Shown: positions 16,400 through 25,483, numbered from the stretch's first letter. The stretch is DNA of 26,023 nucleotides from Perkinsus olseni (GCA_013115135.1 JABANP010000633.1:1-26023); one strand, 5' to 3'. The notes: a model not told the origin generated them from the letters alone. Numbers and translations: made by a program.

Positions 16400-16800
16400 T
16401 CGTTCTGATCACATCATAGGAACAGATGCTCAGGAACACGGTCGGCTAGGTGGTGTACTGTGCCGATTTCATCATCGTATAGCCTATTTCTCAGAAGACT
16501 GTCCGAATTTCGTACGCGATCTCGCTCATCATCGCAGAACCCGAATCGCTTTCTATGAATGTGCTGCTGCCCTCGCTTTTTTGTACAGCTTTGCACCTCT
16601 TCTTTCCAAAAAACTCGCTACATTATACATCGATGCCAATAGTATACGCTACATCCTTTTACGAGGTTGTGCAGCTCAACATGATCTCGATGCTCTTGCA
16701 CTAGCCTTTTGGCGTGATGAGCTTGCCTTCCGGCAAGCTTCCTGTTCAGCTTTGCGCGGGTCAATGAGGCGTCCTTGGAGTTACGCTCACGCGTTGGGGA
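16400..16800 (+). pseudogene. RNase H domain following the RT remnant
   Basis: One frame holds three catalytic acids. Asp is in IIGTDAQEHGRLGGVL (codon 16425), Glu in RIAFYECAAALAF (codon 16557) and Asp in LATLYIDANSIRYILLRG (codon 16632). The segment between the last two is helical (YSFAPLLSKK), as in RNase H. The fourth motif may be FSFARVNEASLELRSR in another frame near 16740-16795, which implies a frameshift near 16735. It is plus-strand and continuous with the RT above. Its E-x3-L, D-x-N-x5-L-x-RG pattern resembles DIRS-type RNase H domains. Confidence 0.65.
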
Positions 16801-16905
16801 ATCGATGCATCCTTCCCCTCTGTTTCCGGCCTCCACCTTAATGGCATGCTCGGCCTTGACTTCATCCGGGCGCAAGGTGGCCTCGCTTTTATCGACGATA
16901 GATGG
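16801..16905 (+). pseudogene. Possible retropepsin C-terminal fragment
   Basis: SFPSVSGLHLNGMLGLDFIR continuing into AQGGLAFIDDR resembles the end of a retropepsin (ILG-x-D-F-L ... G ... I-D). No D-T/S-G turn is seen before it, and it follows RNase H, which is the wrong order for one element. Either a fragment of another element joined here, or the match is accidental. Confidence 0.3.
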
Positions 16906-17212
16906 CCTTGCTACTCTTTCGGTCCACGTAGCAGCCCCTCTCTGACATTTCCATCTCCTCCCGTACGCTTTTTTCTTCGGCTTCTGCCCTGCCTGTCTCC
17001 GTTGGGATTCAGATCTCCATGGGTCTCGTGTCATCGCTGACGTGGTGGAGACTGGCGATTTCATCCTTCGCTAACATTCTCCCCTGTCGGGAGCTAATCC
17101 CTCTCATTGGGAAGTTGAATGGAAGTGGCTCGATGGCGTACGTGTTCGCCACATCATGATACCCGACTACAATGTCCGGGAGAAATTCGCGCCTCGTCTT
17201 GTCCACCAATGC
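16906..17212. other. Stretch without recognised gene
   Basis: One plus frame near 17085-17200 reads LSGANPSHWEVEWKWLDGVR and looks protein-like, but no family is recognised. It ends at the left terminus of the element at 17213. Confidence 0.3.
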
Positions 17213-17925
17213 GGTGAGGATCATATCGTACAGTTGCAACTCGTAGAAGTTCTGCTCGTGTACCACAAATTCGTACAGTTCCGCCTCATAAAATTTCCAG
17301 TGGTACAATTGCGCTTCGTATAGCGTCATTTCGTCTTGTTGCACTTAGTGAGGTATGTGTCGAATCTTACAGTGTCCGCTAGTAAAATGTCATATTGTAC
17401 AGTGTCCGCTCGTGCAGTTTCACATATTACAGTGTCAAATAGTACAGCTTCACCTCGTACAGTGCCAAACCGTGCAGTTTCACCTCATACAGAGTTAAAT
17501 CGTACACCCCATTCTCGTACACCCACGATCTCGTACATCCCCGCCAATTTTTCAGCGTATTTTGGGCCGCGGCATAAAAAAATTTTCTCTCAGGTTACTT
17601 TGCGTTCGATATACCGTACCTGCACCTGAAGCAACTGTACGATCCTACGCTGTAGCGGTTACAACTGTACTGAACGACACTGTACCTCCAGCAACTGTAC
17701 GGAATGACACTGTGCGAAATGACACTGTATTGACTACAACAAGATGAACTGACAATGCCATATGACACAAAATGAGTTGCAACTGTGCCATTTGACACTG
17801 TAAGAGTTGCAACTGTACTATATGTCACAAAATGAAAGTCGGTTGAACGCATTATTCTTGTACCACTTTAGCTGTGCACCAGTTAAGACCTGTACCAATT
17901 GACACTGTACGATATGATGCTCACC
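17213..17925. mobile_element. Compact complete inverted-repeat element (subfamily 3), 713 bp
   Basis: The left end GGTGAGGATCATATCGTACA and the right end on the minus strand, GGTGAGCATCATATCGTACA, differ at one base in 20. The left arm (to about 17545) has units of TCGTACA plus 8 variable bases. The right arm (from about 17620) has the complementary units ACTGTACG and AACTGTAC. The 75-bp centre contains TTTTCAGCGTATTTTGGGCC and an A-rich run. The centre sequence resembles the inner borders of the subfamily-2 arms. No protein is encoded. Flanks ACCAATGC and ATACCGGT give no convincing duplication. Confidence 0.7.
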
Positions 17926-18927
17926 ATACCGGTAAGTAAGTTTATCTGCCGTCTGGTCTTCGTCGGGATCTGCTTCAACTGAGTACCATATTCACAAAGA
18001 GCTTGAGTTCTCGCGAGGTTCATCACATGATGGCAAAGCATTGGCAAATTGGATGAAACTGTTGAAGAGGACGAGGCGAAATCGCAAAGGTTCCATGGAG
18101 AGACCGCCGTTTCCTACATTGCGAACATACTAAGCCCCAGAACGGCTTACCTGCGTCATGTACTTGTGTCACGACAGTGGTTAACGCGAAGAGACACTCG
18201 CGCGTGTGTCTTCAACTGTCGAAATGTTCAACAGTTAAATTTGAAGGTAGGAATTGTCATCCGTCGGAAATATTCGGTATGGATTCGAAGTAACATCGAG
18301 GATGTACAATCTCAGTTTGAGATTCTTAAACACATGAGCCCAAGAGCTGAATTACTCGAGTTGCGGAAATCGAAGTATGCAAGAACGGCAAGGGATTCTG
18401 CCTCGCAGATTCGTTCGGCCTCTCGGTAACAGTGTTACCGTAACAGGGAGTAACTGCCAAGTTGGCAGTGCCAACCATAGATACACCGTCGCAACTGGCA
18501 GCATAACACATTCCAAATGTGACATTCCAGCCCGATTAAATAATACTCACAGCGGATAGAGAAGACCCTGAGAATCCTGCTGCGTGCGAAAGGGACCCTT
18601 CCGAAGGGTCGTGGTACCTTACTCAGTGAGTAATACTCACGGTGAGTAACTCACCCATGCGCGTCATTTGCCGAACGACTGACTCGCCGAAGACATCCAA
18701 CATGGGGAAAGTGACGACAATGCGAAACATTAGCGCAACGCGGAGTCCGCGTCACGGACATTGCAAAGCTGCCAACATCCTGAGTTTAGACAACAGAATA
18801 TCTTTCTTGCAAAAAGCGGCTTTGACCGTCGTAGATCGCAGCAAATGCAAAAGTTGGAGTTGCGAAAGCACGGGCATGTTGCAAAAACCAATTTACCCGG
18901 ATGTCGCGATCGACGAATGGCTTACGT
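17926..18927. other. One kilobase without recognised gene
   Basis: An open frame of 126 codons on the plus strand (18049-18429, MDETVEEDEAKSQRF...) has no recognised domain and no supporting context. Around 18425-18660 there are several short palindromes or repeats: GTAACAGTGTTAC, TTGGCAGTGCCAA, and TAATACTCAC occurring twice. Nothing else is visible. Confidence 0.3.
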
Positions 18928-19229
18928 GGGTGTACCGTCATTCGTCCATGATCGATTGGTCCACTGCAGCTTCGATCCAAGGTTGTTTCGTACAAATTTC
19001 GGTTCGCCCACAATCTTTTCGTACATCGAAAGAGTGCCTGTTTCGGTCAACATTTTTTCATCCATAACCGGTTTCGTACACGATCGTTTCGTCCATGGGC
19101 GGTTGATCCAAAGATATGCTCATTGTGGCCTTTTCGTCCACGATCTCTTCGAAAGAAATAAATTCGGCCAGTAATGCTTTGCATATATGAAACTGACGAC
19201 ACCTCATGTTTTCTAGAGGAATAGAACCT
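18928..19229 (-). repeat. Left arm of a subfamily-1 element (second copy)
   Basis: Begins GGGTGTACCGTCATTCGTCC and follows the arm at 2063-2365 along its whole length, with the same variable parts and scattered substitutions. The homology continues about 35 bp past the array. Downstream sequence differs, so this is either a truncated copy or a relative with another centre. No TGGACGAA right arm was found beyond it. A tRNA-like sequence lies 230 bp further on. Confidence 0.8.
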
Positions 19230-19458
19230 ACGATCGTCGGAAGTATGTATAGCAACGCAGCAAAACGCAACGCCTATTACCGGGGCATTACGCGCCTATT
19301 GGCGTATCGCCCGCACTACGACCAAGGAACTCACGGGCAGTAACCAGTGGCACTGCCACTCTATACTATAGAGTAAGACTCATCCGATAGGTCGATAGTT
19401 AATGATTGTTGATCACTCGCTGCCAATTAGGTAGCGACAACACATTTTTGCACAGAAA

Positions 19459-19530
19459 TGACACTCACTGGAGTAGAACCTCCGACCAACAGGTTCTCAG
19501 CTGTGAAGTTAACCGCTAGACCATCGCATT
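19459..19530 (-). other. Degraded tRNA-like module (minus strand)
   Basis: On the minus strand, TGGTCTAGCGG from 19523 resembles the A box of tRNA-Glu/Asp type genes. GGAGGTTCTACTCC near 19482-19470 forms a T-arm-like hairpin. A box to B box spacing is 44-45 nt. ACAG/CTGT closes an 8-nt loop CTGAGAAC in the anticodon position. B-box position 57 is changed to T and the acceptor does not pair, so it is a relic. It lies about 600 bp from the left terminus at 18928, similar to the distance in the 963-bp element. Confidence 0.5.
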
Positions 19531-19539
19531 AAACCCCTC

Positions 19540-19930
19540 GGAAAGAATTGCATAATGAACACTGTTTCTTTCCTTTCTTTCCGGGAAGAAAGAATTGGGA
19601 AGAAATAATAGTGCTCGGGAAGGAAGAACCCTGAGAAGCAGCATCATCCCCCAACCCCAGAAAAATGCAGTACACACAGTGAAACATGATCGAAACGCTA
19701 AAACAAAAAGGTAGAGGTGGCGAGGGAATACAGCGACTAATCCACTACTACAGTGTTACTGAGAATCAGCCAAGATTGTCGAGCACCAATGTAGCCAATG
19801 CACAACCCGGACAGCAGGCGGAAGCCTTAAAGGGAGCTCTCCGATGAAGCAGGGGCTTCTATCGTCAACCTAGCGCACCGAGCCTTCGCGACTCCCCTGG
19901 GTTCTGACGGGTCGGGGGACGACGGGAAAT
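19540..19930. other. Stretch without recognised gene
   Basis: About 390 bp with a TTTCTTTCC/GGGAAGAAA near-palindrome at about 19566-19595 and no supported frame. It may be the leader of the Gag that follows. Confidence 0.3.
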
Positions 19931-20665
19931 TTGACCTCCTCCCTCCTTCTCCGTAGCACAGGCAGGCGTCAGGAGGCTGTCCGAGCGAGGTCGGTCGATG
20001 TGTTCGAGTATGGTTCGACGGATACACCTAACAAGGCCAGCCAGAGGTGGGAGTGCCTCAAGCAGCGTGCTAAAGGACGGGTTGTTGACTATTACTCCCG
20101 AGTGAGAGCCGAATGGCTTTTTTTCGGTCAAGTGGTCGGGGTTCATCTGCCATTGTCGATCGTATGCGCTAACCCCATCAACGGTCTTCAACCCCGCATC
20201 AAACTATCTCTTGAAACTAGCTGCGGGCATCAGTTGGTGAAGCTGACCCACGAGGAAGCACGTGATGCGTGCCTATCGAACGAGGGCCGAGCCTCACATG
20301 CAGCCGCGGGGCCCTCTGACGCGGCTAACAAGAAAGCACCTCAACAAGGACGGGGCCACGAAGGAGGTCAAGGAAGACGACGCGCTCCCGAGGCCAGGGA
20401 TGAGACTCCGGGCCAGGCTGGGTCAGACACCAAAGACCCAGACGCAGGGAGGCCTTCACCTAAAGCTTGTTGTTCTTGCTGTACCGCAATGGAGCTACGG
20501 AGTGCGGACGATGCCAACTGTAGGAAAAATCCCGTAAACGCTCACTTGGTACCAGAGTGGTACCGCCAGGGGCGAGCGGGTAAGCCTGGTGAACAGCCTC
20601 CAAGGAACAGGAGGCTAATAGTGGTTCACGGTCTCCTCCAACGGAAGGGACCTTCATGGTCATGA
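19931..20665 (+). pseudogene. Retrotransposon Gag remnant
   Basis: A 244-codon frame. NKASQRWECLKQRAKGRVVD followed by YYSRVRAEWLFF matches the Gag pattern in which a W/L-x2-L-K-Q helix precedes a V-x-D-Y-Y-x-R segment. A basic, Gly/Gln/Arg-rich linker follows (residues 115-175). A Cys cluster (KACCSCCTAM ... DDANC) then looks like a damaged zinc knuckle. The start is uncertain: the first about 35 residues are not conserved-looking, and the true N-terminus probably lay upstream in another frame. The protease at 20656-21083 overlaps its end, in normal Gag-Pro order. Confidence 0.55.
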
Positions 20666-21083
20666 GTGGCCGCGAAGGGACCTCGGGTACGAGTCTGCGT
20701 GTCGTGGAAGCTTCGATGGGAAGTCCATCGGAAACGACCCGCAGCCTTGAGCTGCTGACTGATACCGGGTCGGACGTAACTGATGTCCTCCACTTTCGGG
20801 GGCCAAAGTCCATCCCCTGGAAGGCTCCAAGGCACCTCTTGCGGCTGGAACTCACGGCACTATTTCAGTCGTAGGAAAAACGACGGTGCGACTGTCGGTA
20901 CGGGACGTCAAAAGCATTCCGCACATCTTTTCACTGTCCGTCGAAGTCGCAGATGGTCTCAACGAATGCCTCGCGAATTGCACTATTCTCATCGGCATGA
21001 AAACCACGCGCAAGATGGGCGGCCGGCTGGACGTGGTCAATGATGCCTTTACTGTGGCGTGCTCCATGCTCACTGGCCCATGA
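20656..21083 (+). pseudogene. Retropepsin (aspartic protease), frameshifted
   Basis: The first frame contains LELLTDTGSDVTDVL with the catalytic D-T-G at 20761-20769 and the hydrophobic residues that precede it. It ends at a TAG at 20872. The signal continues one frame over as ISVVGKTTVRLSV, then HIFSLSVEVADGL, then CTILIGMKTTRKMGGRLDVV, which fits the flap-side strands and the I-L-I/L-G C-terminal motif. It would cleave Gag-Pol as a dimer. A single frameshift near 20850 separates the active-site turn from the rest. Confidence 0.65.
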
Positions 21084-21130
21084 AGCCCTTCGGCGCTACG
21101 GTTTAGACGGTCACGAATGGTCTTCCCGAT

Positions 21131-21327
21131 AGGCTAATGCTCCCAACGCGGTGGTTGACGGAAGGCTCAAGAGCTGGACCTTTCCCCGAGTGACGACCAA
21201 CCTCAAGCCAGATGCCGTTCGAACCTGCCTGCGACGACCTTACCTGGGGAGCAGGCGCGAGATGGTTGCGCTTTCACTCTTGGTGGCGAACCTGGCCAAG
21301 TCTGTCTCGGTATGCAATTTGCGGTGA
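21131..21327 (+). pseudogene. Possible RT finger fragment after the protease
   Basis: An open stretch without ATG reads AVVDGRLKSWTFPRV and later TCLRRPYLGSRREMVALSLL. An R-P-Y, then R/E-x-E, then a leucine-rich helix resembles the start of LTR-element reverse transcriptases. The position directly after the protease fits. The frame ends at a TGA near 21327, and no catalytic motif is present. Confidence 0.35.
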
Positions 21328-21355
21328 TGAGCGACGCCTCGCCGGTGGCTGGCGC

Positions 21356-21444
21356 AGCGTGTAAATTGTACGTGTAGAACATGCACGAATCAAGCGTGTA
21401 TGGATCTAATTTTACGAATGGTCACTGTACCGAATGATCCTCGC
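21356..21444 (+). repeat. Short right arm of a subfamily-3 element
   Basis: About five units (tgtacgtgtagaac, tgcacgaatcaagcg, tttacgaatggtcac, tgtaccgaatgatcc). The outer end on the minus strand reads GCGAGGATCATTCGGTACAG, close to the terminus GGTGAGGATCATATCGTACA of the element at 17213. Confidence 0.55.
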
Positions 21445-22099
21445 TGCCCAGCGTTCAACTCCACCTTATCAAGAGCCCGAGGCATGGGAAATCTTCATGA
21501 AAGCTGATGTCTATATGATAACGTCATGAAAGCAATGATAACGTCAAACGTCCACACGTCGAGGTTGAAGCTGTCAATGACTCGACTAATCGCCAAAAAC
21601 GGCGGGAATACGTGCGGGCCACACACGGCAATACGGCCATACCTCTGGAGAGATTGGTTACTTGGACGAGACGAATGTGAATTTGTTTATAAAATGAGGA
21701 ATGGCTAGGTCGGTCAAGGGTTTGCGGGGTGTTCTGAAGGAAGGGTCCAGCAAAGGGCTCAATTTCCACTGCTAAAATCCCGGTCTACCGTCCAGCGAGT
21801 TCTACCGTCCGCAAACTCGCTTAATCATTGGGAAGAGAGCTCGTGTCGCGAATCGAACAGCCGGGGAGAAGACACTTCTGCCTGGCGACCCCTCTTCCAT
21901 GAGAGGGATGGGCGGGCGCAGAAAATCTACATCGCACCCGACAACAGAGTGTCCGACACCGACTCGTCAGTGAACGCCTCGGCGGTGACGCCCACTCTCC
22001 TGCACGCAAGCACACAGCTGTCTCCTGAAGCGCACTGCCTAAGATTTTCCCTCGACACACGATGTGTATCATTCCCTTTAGCTTCATTATCTAGGCCGC
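21445..22099. other. Stretch without recognised gene
   Basis: Roughly 650 bp. Short open frames on both strands lack motifs. Near 21781-21825, CTACCGTCC is repeated twice. Nothing firm was found. Confidence 0.3.
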
Positions 22100-22107
22100 T
22101 CTGAGAT

Positions 22108-22340
22108 ACCACAAGATCCAAAGAGATCACTGGATCCATGACCAAAGATGTCTGTTCAGAGATTGTTGGAAAGATGCTTGACCAACAACTGATGCCGGCA
22201 GCGGATTTCACGACTCTGGTATTCGTTGGTGACAACGCACCGGCCCACTCCGGGTTAGAAGCTGTATCCAATGGCAGAGGTATATCATCGCTTGTCTTAT
22301 CTACCCATTCTACTCCGCCAACAAGCACCTATACTTATAC
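22108..22340 (+). pseudogene. Possible Tc1/mariner-type DDE transposase fragment
   Basis: The frame opens after a TGA near 22106. It reads ITGSMTKDVCSEIVGKML, then FTTLVFVGDNAPAHSGLEAV, then GISSLVLSTHST. In Tc1/mariner and IS630-like transposases the second catalytic Asp lies in a D-N-A-P-x-H motif. It is preceded by a G-S-M-N/T segment and followed by a GI-x2-L-x-L/W-P-x2-SP motif. The order and spacing here fit. The first Asp region upstream and the last acid downstream are not recognisable, so it is a fragment at best. It encodes the only trace of a DNA-transposase in the window. Confidence 0.45.
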
Positions 22341-22485
22341 TCCTCAGGAGTACCTATACCATACCAGCACCAAAAAATTGCGTGGCATCGCCTTCGCCAT
22401 TGACTCGATGACATTGAGCCCATCCGAAGTTTTGAAATCACCTAAGTCACCATCTATATCGCCAACACTGTTGTCTAATCTATAA

Positions 22486-23106
22486 TCCTCTTCGTCAAGG
22501 AGTATCCTCTGCACGCCGTTGAGAGGCGTTCCGTCTACTGAGATTCCAACGCTAGCTACAAGAAATCACAGATGCCCAACTACATCGCTCCACCGTCCTT
22601 CACGGCGCTGGCCCCCGTCATAGAGCAAATCACCTAACTCATATTCACTTCTTGGCCAAGTTGTGAGCCAGCGGTTCCCCCGGTTTCCGTGCGGCATTCA
22701 GCTCAATGAATTATCTCTTCCGGTAAAGATTAAAAATGGCTTCAGCATGCGGAGCAATGGTTGCAACAAGGTCCGCCACGAGGGCATGCACAAGAGTTGA
22801 TCTCCGAGCAAATTTAATAAGAACCCTCTGCGCTCCGAGGCCGAGGACCCTCGGAGATTTGTTCCTCTCGGCTCCACCTTTCTTTCACCGGGTCGCCACC
22901 AGGAGGGGCTAAGCCGACTCCCACATGAGCCACCCCGCCCTCGAAACAAGAGGAAGCTATAGAGCTCCCGTAGATCATGCGGGAGAACTAGTAGCTGCTT
23001 CGCCAAACTTTGAAAAAAAGCCCAGCGCATCAGAAACGCGAAATTTCATGCACGCATCGAACACATCGTGGTTGGTGGCAGTGGTAGCGAGGCGTGGACG
23101 AGAGAG
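22486..23106. other. Stretch without recognised gene
   Basis: About 620 bp. A 110-codon minus-strand frame (23030-22698) has no motif and an unusual Arg/Gly/Ser composition. A TACTCCTCAGGAGTA palindrome lies just before, near 22336-22352. Nothing else was found. Confidence 0.3.
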
Positions 23107-23984
23107 TCAGGTCTTGAGCTTATGTTGGCGTCCAGAATAGCTCGAAGCTTGGCCTCGCAATAAAGACGGCCGGTCGCAGCGTCTTGGAACGTGAAAGAAG
23201 CAGGCTAAGCTGGACGTCTCGACAAGAACGAGACGGAGCTGGCGATTCTCGAAGACAACCGCTTTCATGGACCACCCATCCGGCAAGGGAGAAAAGATAG
23301 GGCTAGCAGCTAAGACGGCAGCCAGAGTATCGCGATCGATGAAGGTAGGCGAAGCGTGCATGGCGGATAGCTTGGGGGCATCTGCCACGGGGGACCGATG
23401 GGAGTGGAGCCAAGGGAGGTCGGTAGGTGTAGGACCGGACGTTGCGGGGACAACAAGGGTGCAAGCAGTTGATATAGATGATCTCGTGCTCAAGGAGGCC
23501 GTAGTCGATGGTGACGTAAATGGATGAGGAGACGGTGTGGGGGTTACCAGGCTCGTCTAGAAGCTCGGGAACGACGGAGAGAATGCAATGAGCGCGGAGG
23601 ACGTCTCGATAACTCACGGTAGTCAACGATACCGGGTCTACCAAGCGAACAGGTTGGCTTGCTGGAGATGTAAGGCGGCCCTGTCAGTTGTAAGAGATTC
23701 TCTCGGAAAGAATGTATGCAATCAGTGCTTGCTTAGACCTGAAGGAGACGGGCAGAGATGCACGCATTAAAGCTCTGGACGGTGGTAGGAGGGACCGGAG
23801 CTACGGTTCTGGATGGCTTGTCGTGCTTGTGGGGGCAGCTCAGCATCATCAAGGAGGGGATAAATGCCCTCGAGCGTTTGCTTAGCGTGGGAGTGACGGA
23901 TCCCCGAGGCAGACCATCGGCTGTTGGGTATCCGTGCTTCGTCCATAGTGTTTTGGCTTCGATGAAGAGGAAAAAATAAAACAA
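23107..23984 (-). pseudogene. Unrecognised minus-strand coding remnant
   Basis: Three protein-like frames follow one another on the minus strand. 23984-23733 includes TLWTKHGYPTADGLPRGS. 23644 to about 23450 includes TTVSYRDVLRAHCILSVVPE and IYVTIDYGLLEHEIIYINC. From about 23450 to 23107 there is HASPTFIDRDTLAAVLAASP and DGWSMKAVVFENRQLRLVLV. The last two join with a single frameshift. No family is recognised and no neighbouring retroelement motif belongs to it. On the opposite strand, 23588-23770 carries a Cys-x2-Cys ... Cys-x2-Cys frame, so the coding strand is not certain. Confidence 0.35.
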
Positions 23985-24108
23985 AAGAAAGGGAAAAAAG
24001 AAAAATAACGGGAAAAAAGGGATAAAATAGGGGAAAAGGAGAGCAAGAAAAGAATGAAAAAGGGGAACAAGGGAAGAAAGAAATGAAAGAAGAGAATAGA
24101 TAGGTATA
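23958..24108 (+). repeat. Polypurine stretch of about 150 bp
   Basis: Almost only A and G from GAAGAGGAAAAAATAAAAC to GAAGAGAATAGATAGG, built of GGGAAAA and GAAAGAA variants. Fewer than one base in ten is a pyrimidine. It has no coding content and is followed by AT-rich sequence with a few GTGTACCATTA-like units. Confidence 0.7.
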
Positions 24109-24261
24109 CTATTATAAGTGTACCATTACTACCTGTACTTGTACCATTATTAGCGTACGTCACTCTTGTTATTATTCGTAATATGCTTTGCACTTCTCCC
24201 ATCTCTCGTATCACTATTAGATTGCCATTTGGTGTGAGGAGAGACGGCCATATATACTATC

Positions 24262-24606
24262 ATGATCAGCGAGCAACTTTCTTTTGGACATTTTAATTTC
24301 AGAGCTTTACTCGAAGGTCATTTCCTACGTCGAGGAAAGCTGCAGCTGTATGAAAAAAGTTTGATTGAAACTGATGCAGACATCAAACTATAGTCTAATG
24401 CGGCGGAGGTCTTCACTGGGCTCTCAGTATCGGCAGTGGTTTCATTCAAGAAGAACTTTGGCGATGAGGTGGGTAGGTTTGATCCGGCTTTTCTGCGGTT
24501 GCCGGATTCCATTGATATTGACGAGAAAGGTCCGATCGACATCGTTAGACTGACCTCACAGTCGTCATTGCTGCTGCCGACCCCATTCTCTTTAATTGGG
24601 TGTTAA
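24262..24606 (+). pseudogene. Unrecognised ORF with one internal stop
   Basis: From ATG 24262 (MISEQLSFGHFNFRALLEGH) the frame runs for 114 codons with a single in-frame TAG near 24391, then AAEVFTGLSVSAVVSFKKNF and FDPAFLRLPDSIDIDEKGPI. Composition is balanced and protein-like. It overlaps the start of the integrase-type remnant, so it may be the preceding part of the same pol, but no RNase H or RT motif is visible. Confidence 0.35.
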
Positions 24607-24998
24607 CTTCCAATAAAGAGCCTCCAAAACGACTCCTACTAGAGCGCGTTGATCTTGGTCTACCGCGAGTCTTCTCAAAATTTGATGTCAATGAGTATTA
24701 CGTACTAGTAGGATGTTATGAGCCTCTATATCAAGCTGTGACGATGCGTGTCCCCATCATACCCGGAGCCCTTCGAGGTGAGTTCGTGCATGGTCACTTG
24801 GGTCAACGACGAGTACTACTTGCCTTGACTTCTATGGGTTGGTTCCCTTCTGTCGTCCCTGATGCCACAGATTTCTGCAGCAGTGTGGTATTTGTTTGCG
24901 CTGTACGAAGCCGTTGTTTGTTAGCCACGATATTGATCTGTTCTCATGGAGTCTCCTGGCTGGTGCCAAGCCCTTCAGCATCGTGTGCGCGGATGTGA
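24551..24998 (+). pseudogene. Integrase N-terminal (H2C2) remnant
   Basis: The frame begins LTVVIAAADPILFNWVLTSN, a linker typical between RNase H and integrase. It continues with a VGCYEPLYQAV segment and RVPIIPGALRGEFVHGHLGQ, then LTSMGWFPSVVPDATDFC. This follows the integrase zinc domain pattern (V-P-x2-L-R ... H-x-H-x-G ... G-W-F-P ... C-x2-C), but the second Cys pair is degraded (CSSVVFVC). Possible core sequence FSIVCADVMYI lies in another frame near 24985. After 25000 only short islands remain. It belongs to an LTR-type element different from the one at 12110. Confidence 0.6.
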
Positions 24999-25230
24999 TG
25001 TACATCAACAGGTGCCTTTTTTCACGCGACAGCGTGTGGTGAGCAAGTTTGTTTGCTTGGTGACCTCACGTGGTGACGACCTCGCAGTTTTTACGAATCG
25101 GTGAGGCGACGGATGAGTTCATTTGGACGGTGGGTTAACGTTTGAGTGGCATAGGTTCATACCACCCTCAAGTAGTTATTCCCATTGAATAGCTGGCCGT
25201 TGTTGAAGCTGTCGCGATTTGTGTAAACAG

Positions 25231-25483
25231 GCGACTGTACCGAGCGACGTTGTACGAATGAAGCTTGTACCCCTGGATACTGTACGCGTTGTCGGTGTAT
25301 GACTGCATACTGCACGACTTGCCACTGTATCCGTGGGTACTGTACGAACTGTCAAGAACCGCCTTATCGCTGTCCGGTTTGGAACGGTACGATATACTGT
25401 TGTATGGATGAAAGGACTACCAAATAGAGTCTGTACGATTCCTAGCGTGTACGAGTTGTCACTGTACAAACTGTCATTCACCC
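25231..25483 (+). repeat. Right arm: 15-nt array (subfamily 3)
   Basis: Units tactgtacgcgttgt, cggtgtatgactgca, tactgcacgacttgc and tactgtacgaactgt repeat at 15 nt. The outer end on the minus strand is GGGTGAATGACAGTTTGTAC, again a GGGTG terminus. No matching left arm was found; weak units near 24115-24170 could be a relic. Confidence 0.65.

Noticed and set aside
18049..18429. 126-codon ORF as a host gene
   Set aside because: No domain, no relatives in the window, and a length expected by chance in this sequence. It is kept only as a note in the gene-free stretch.
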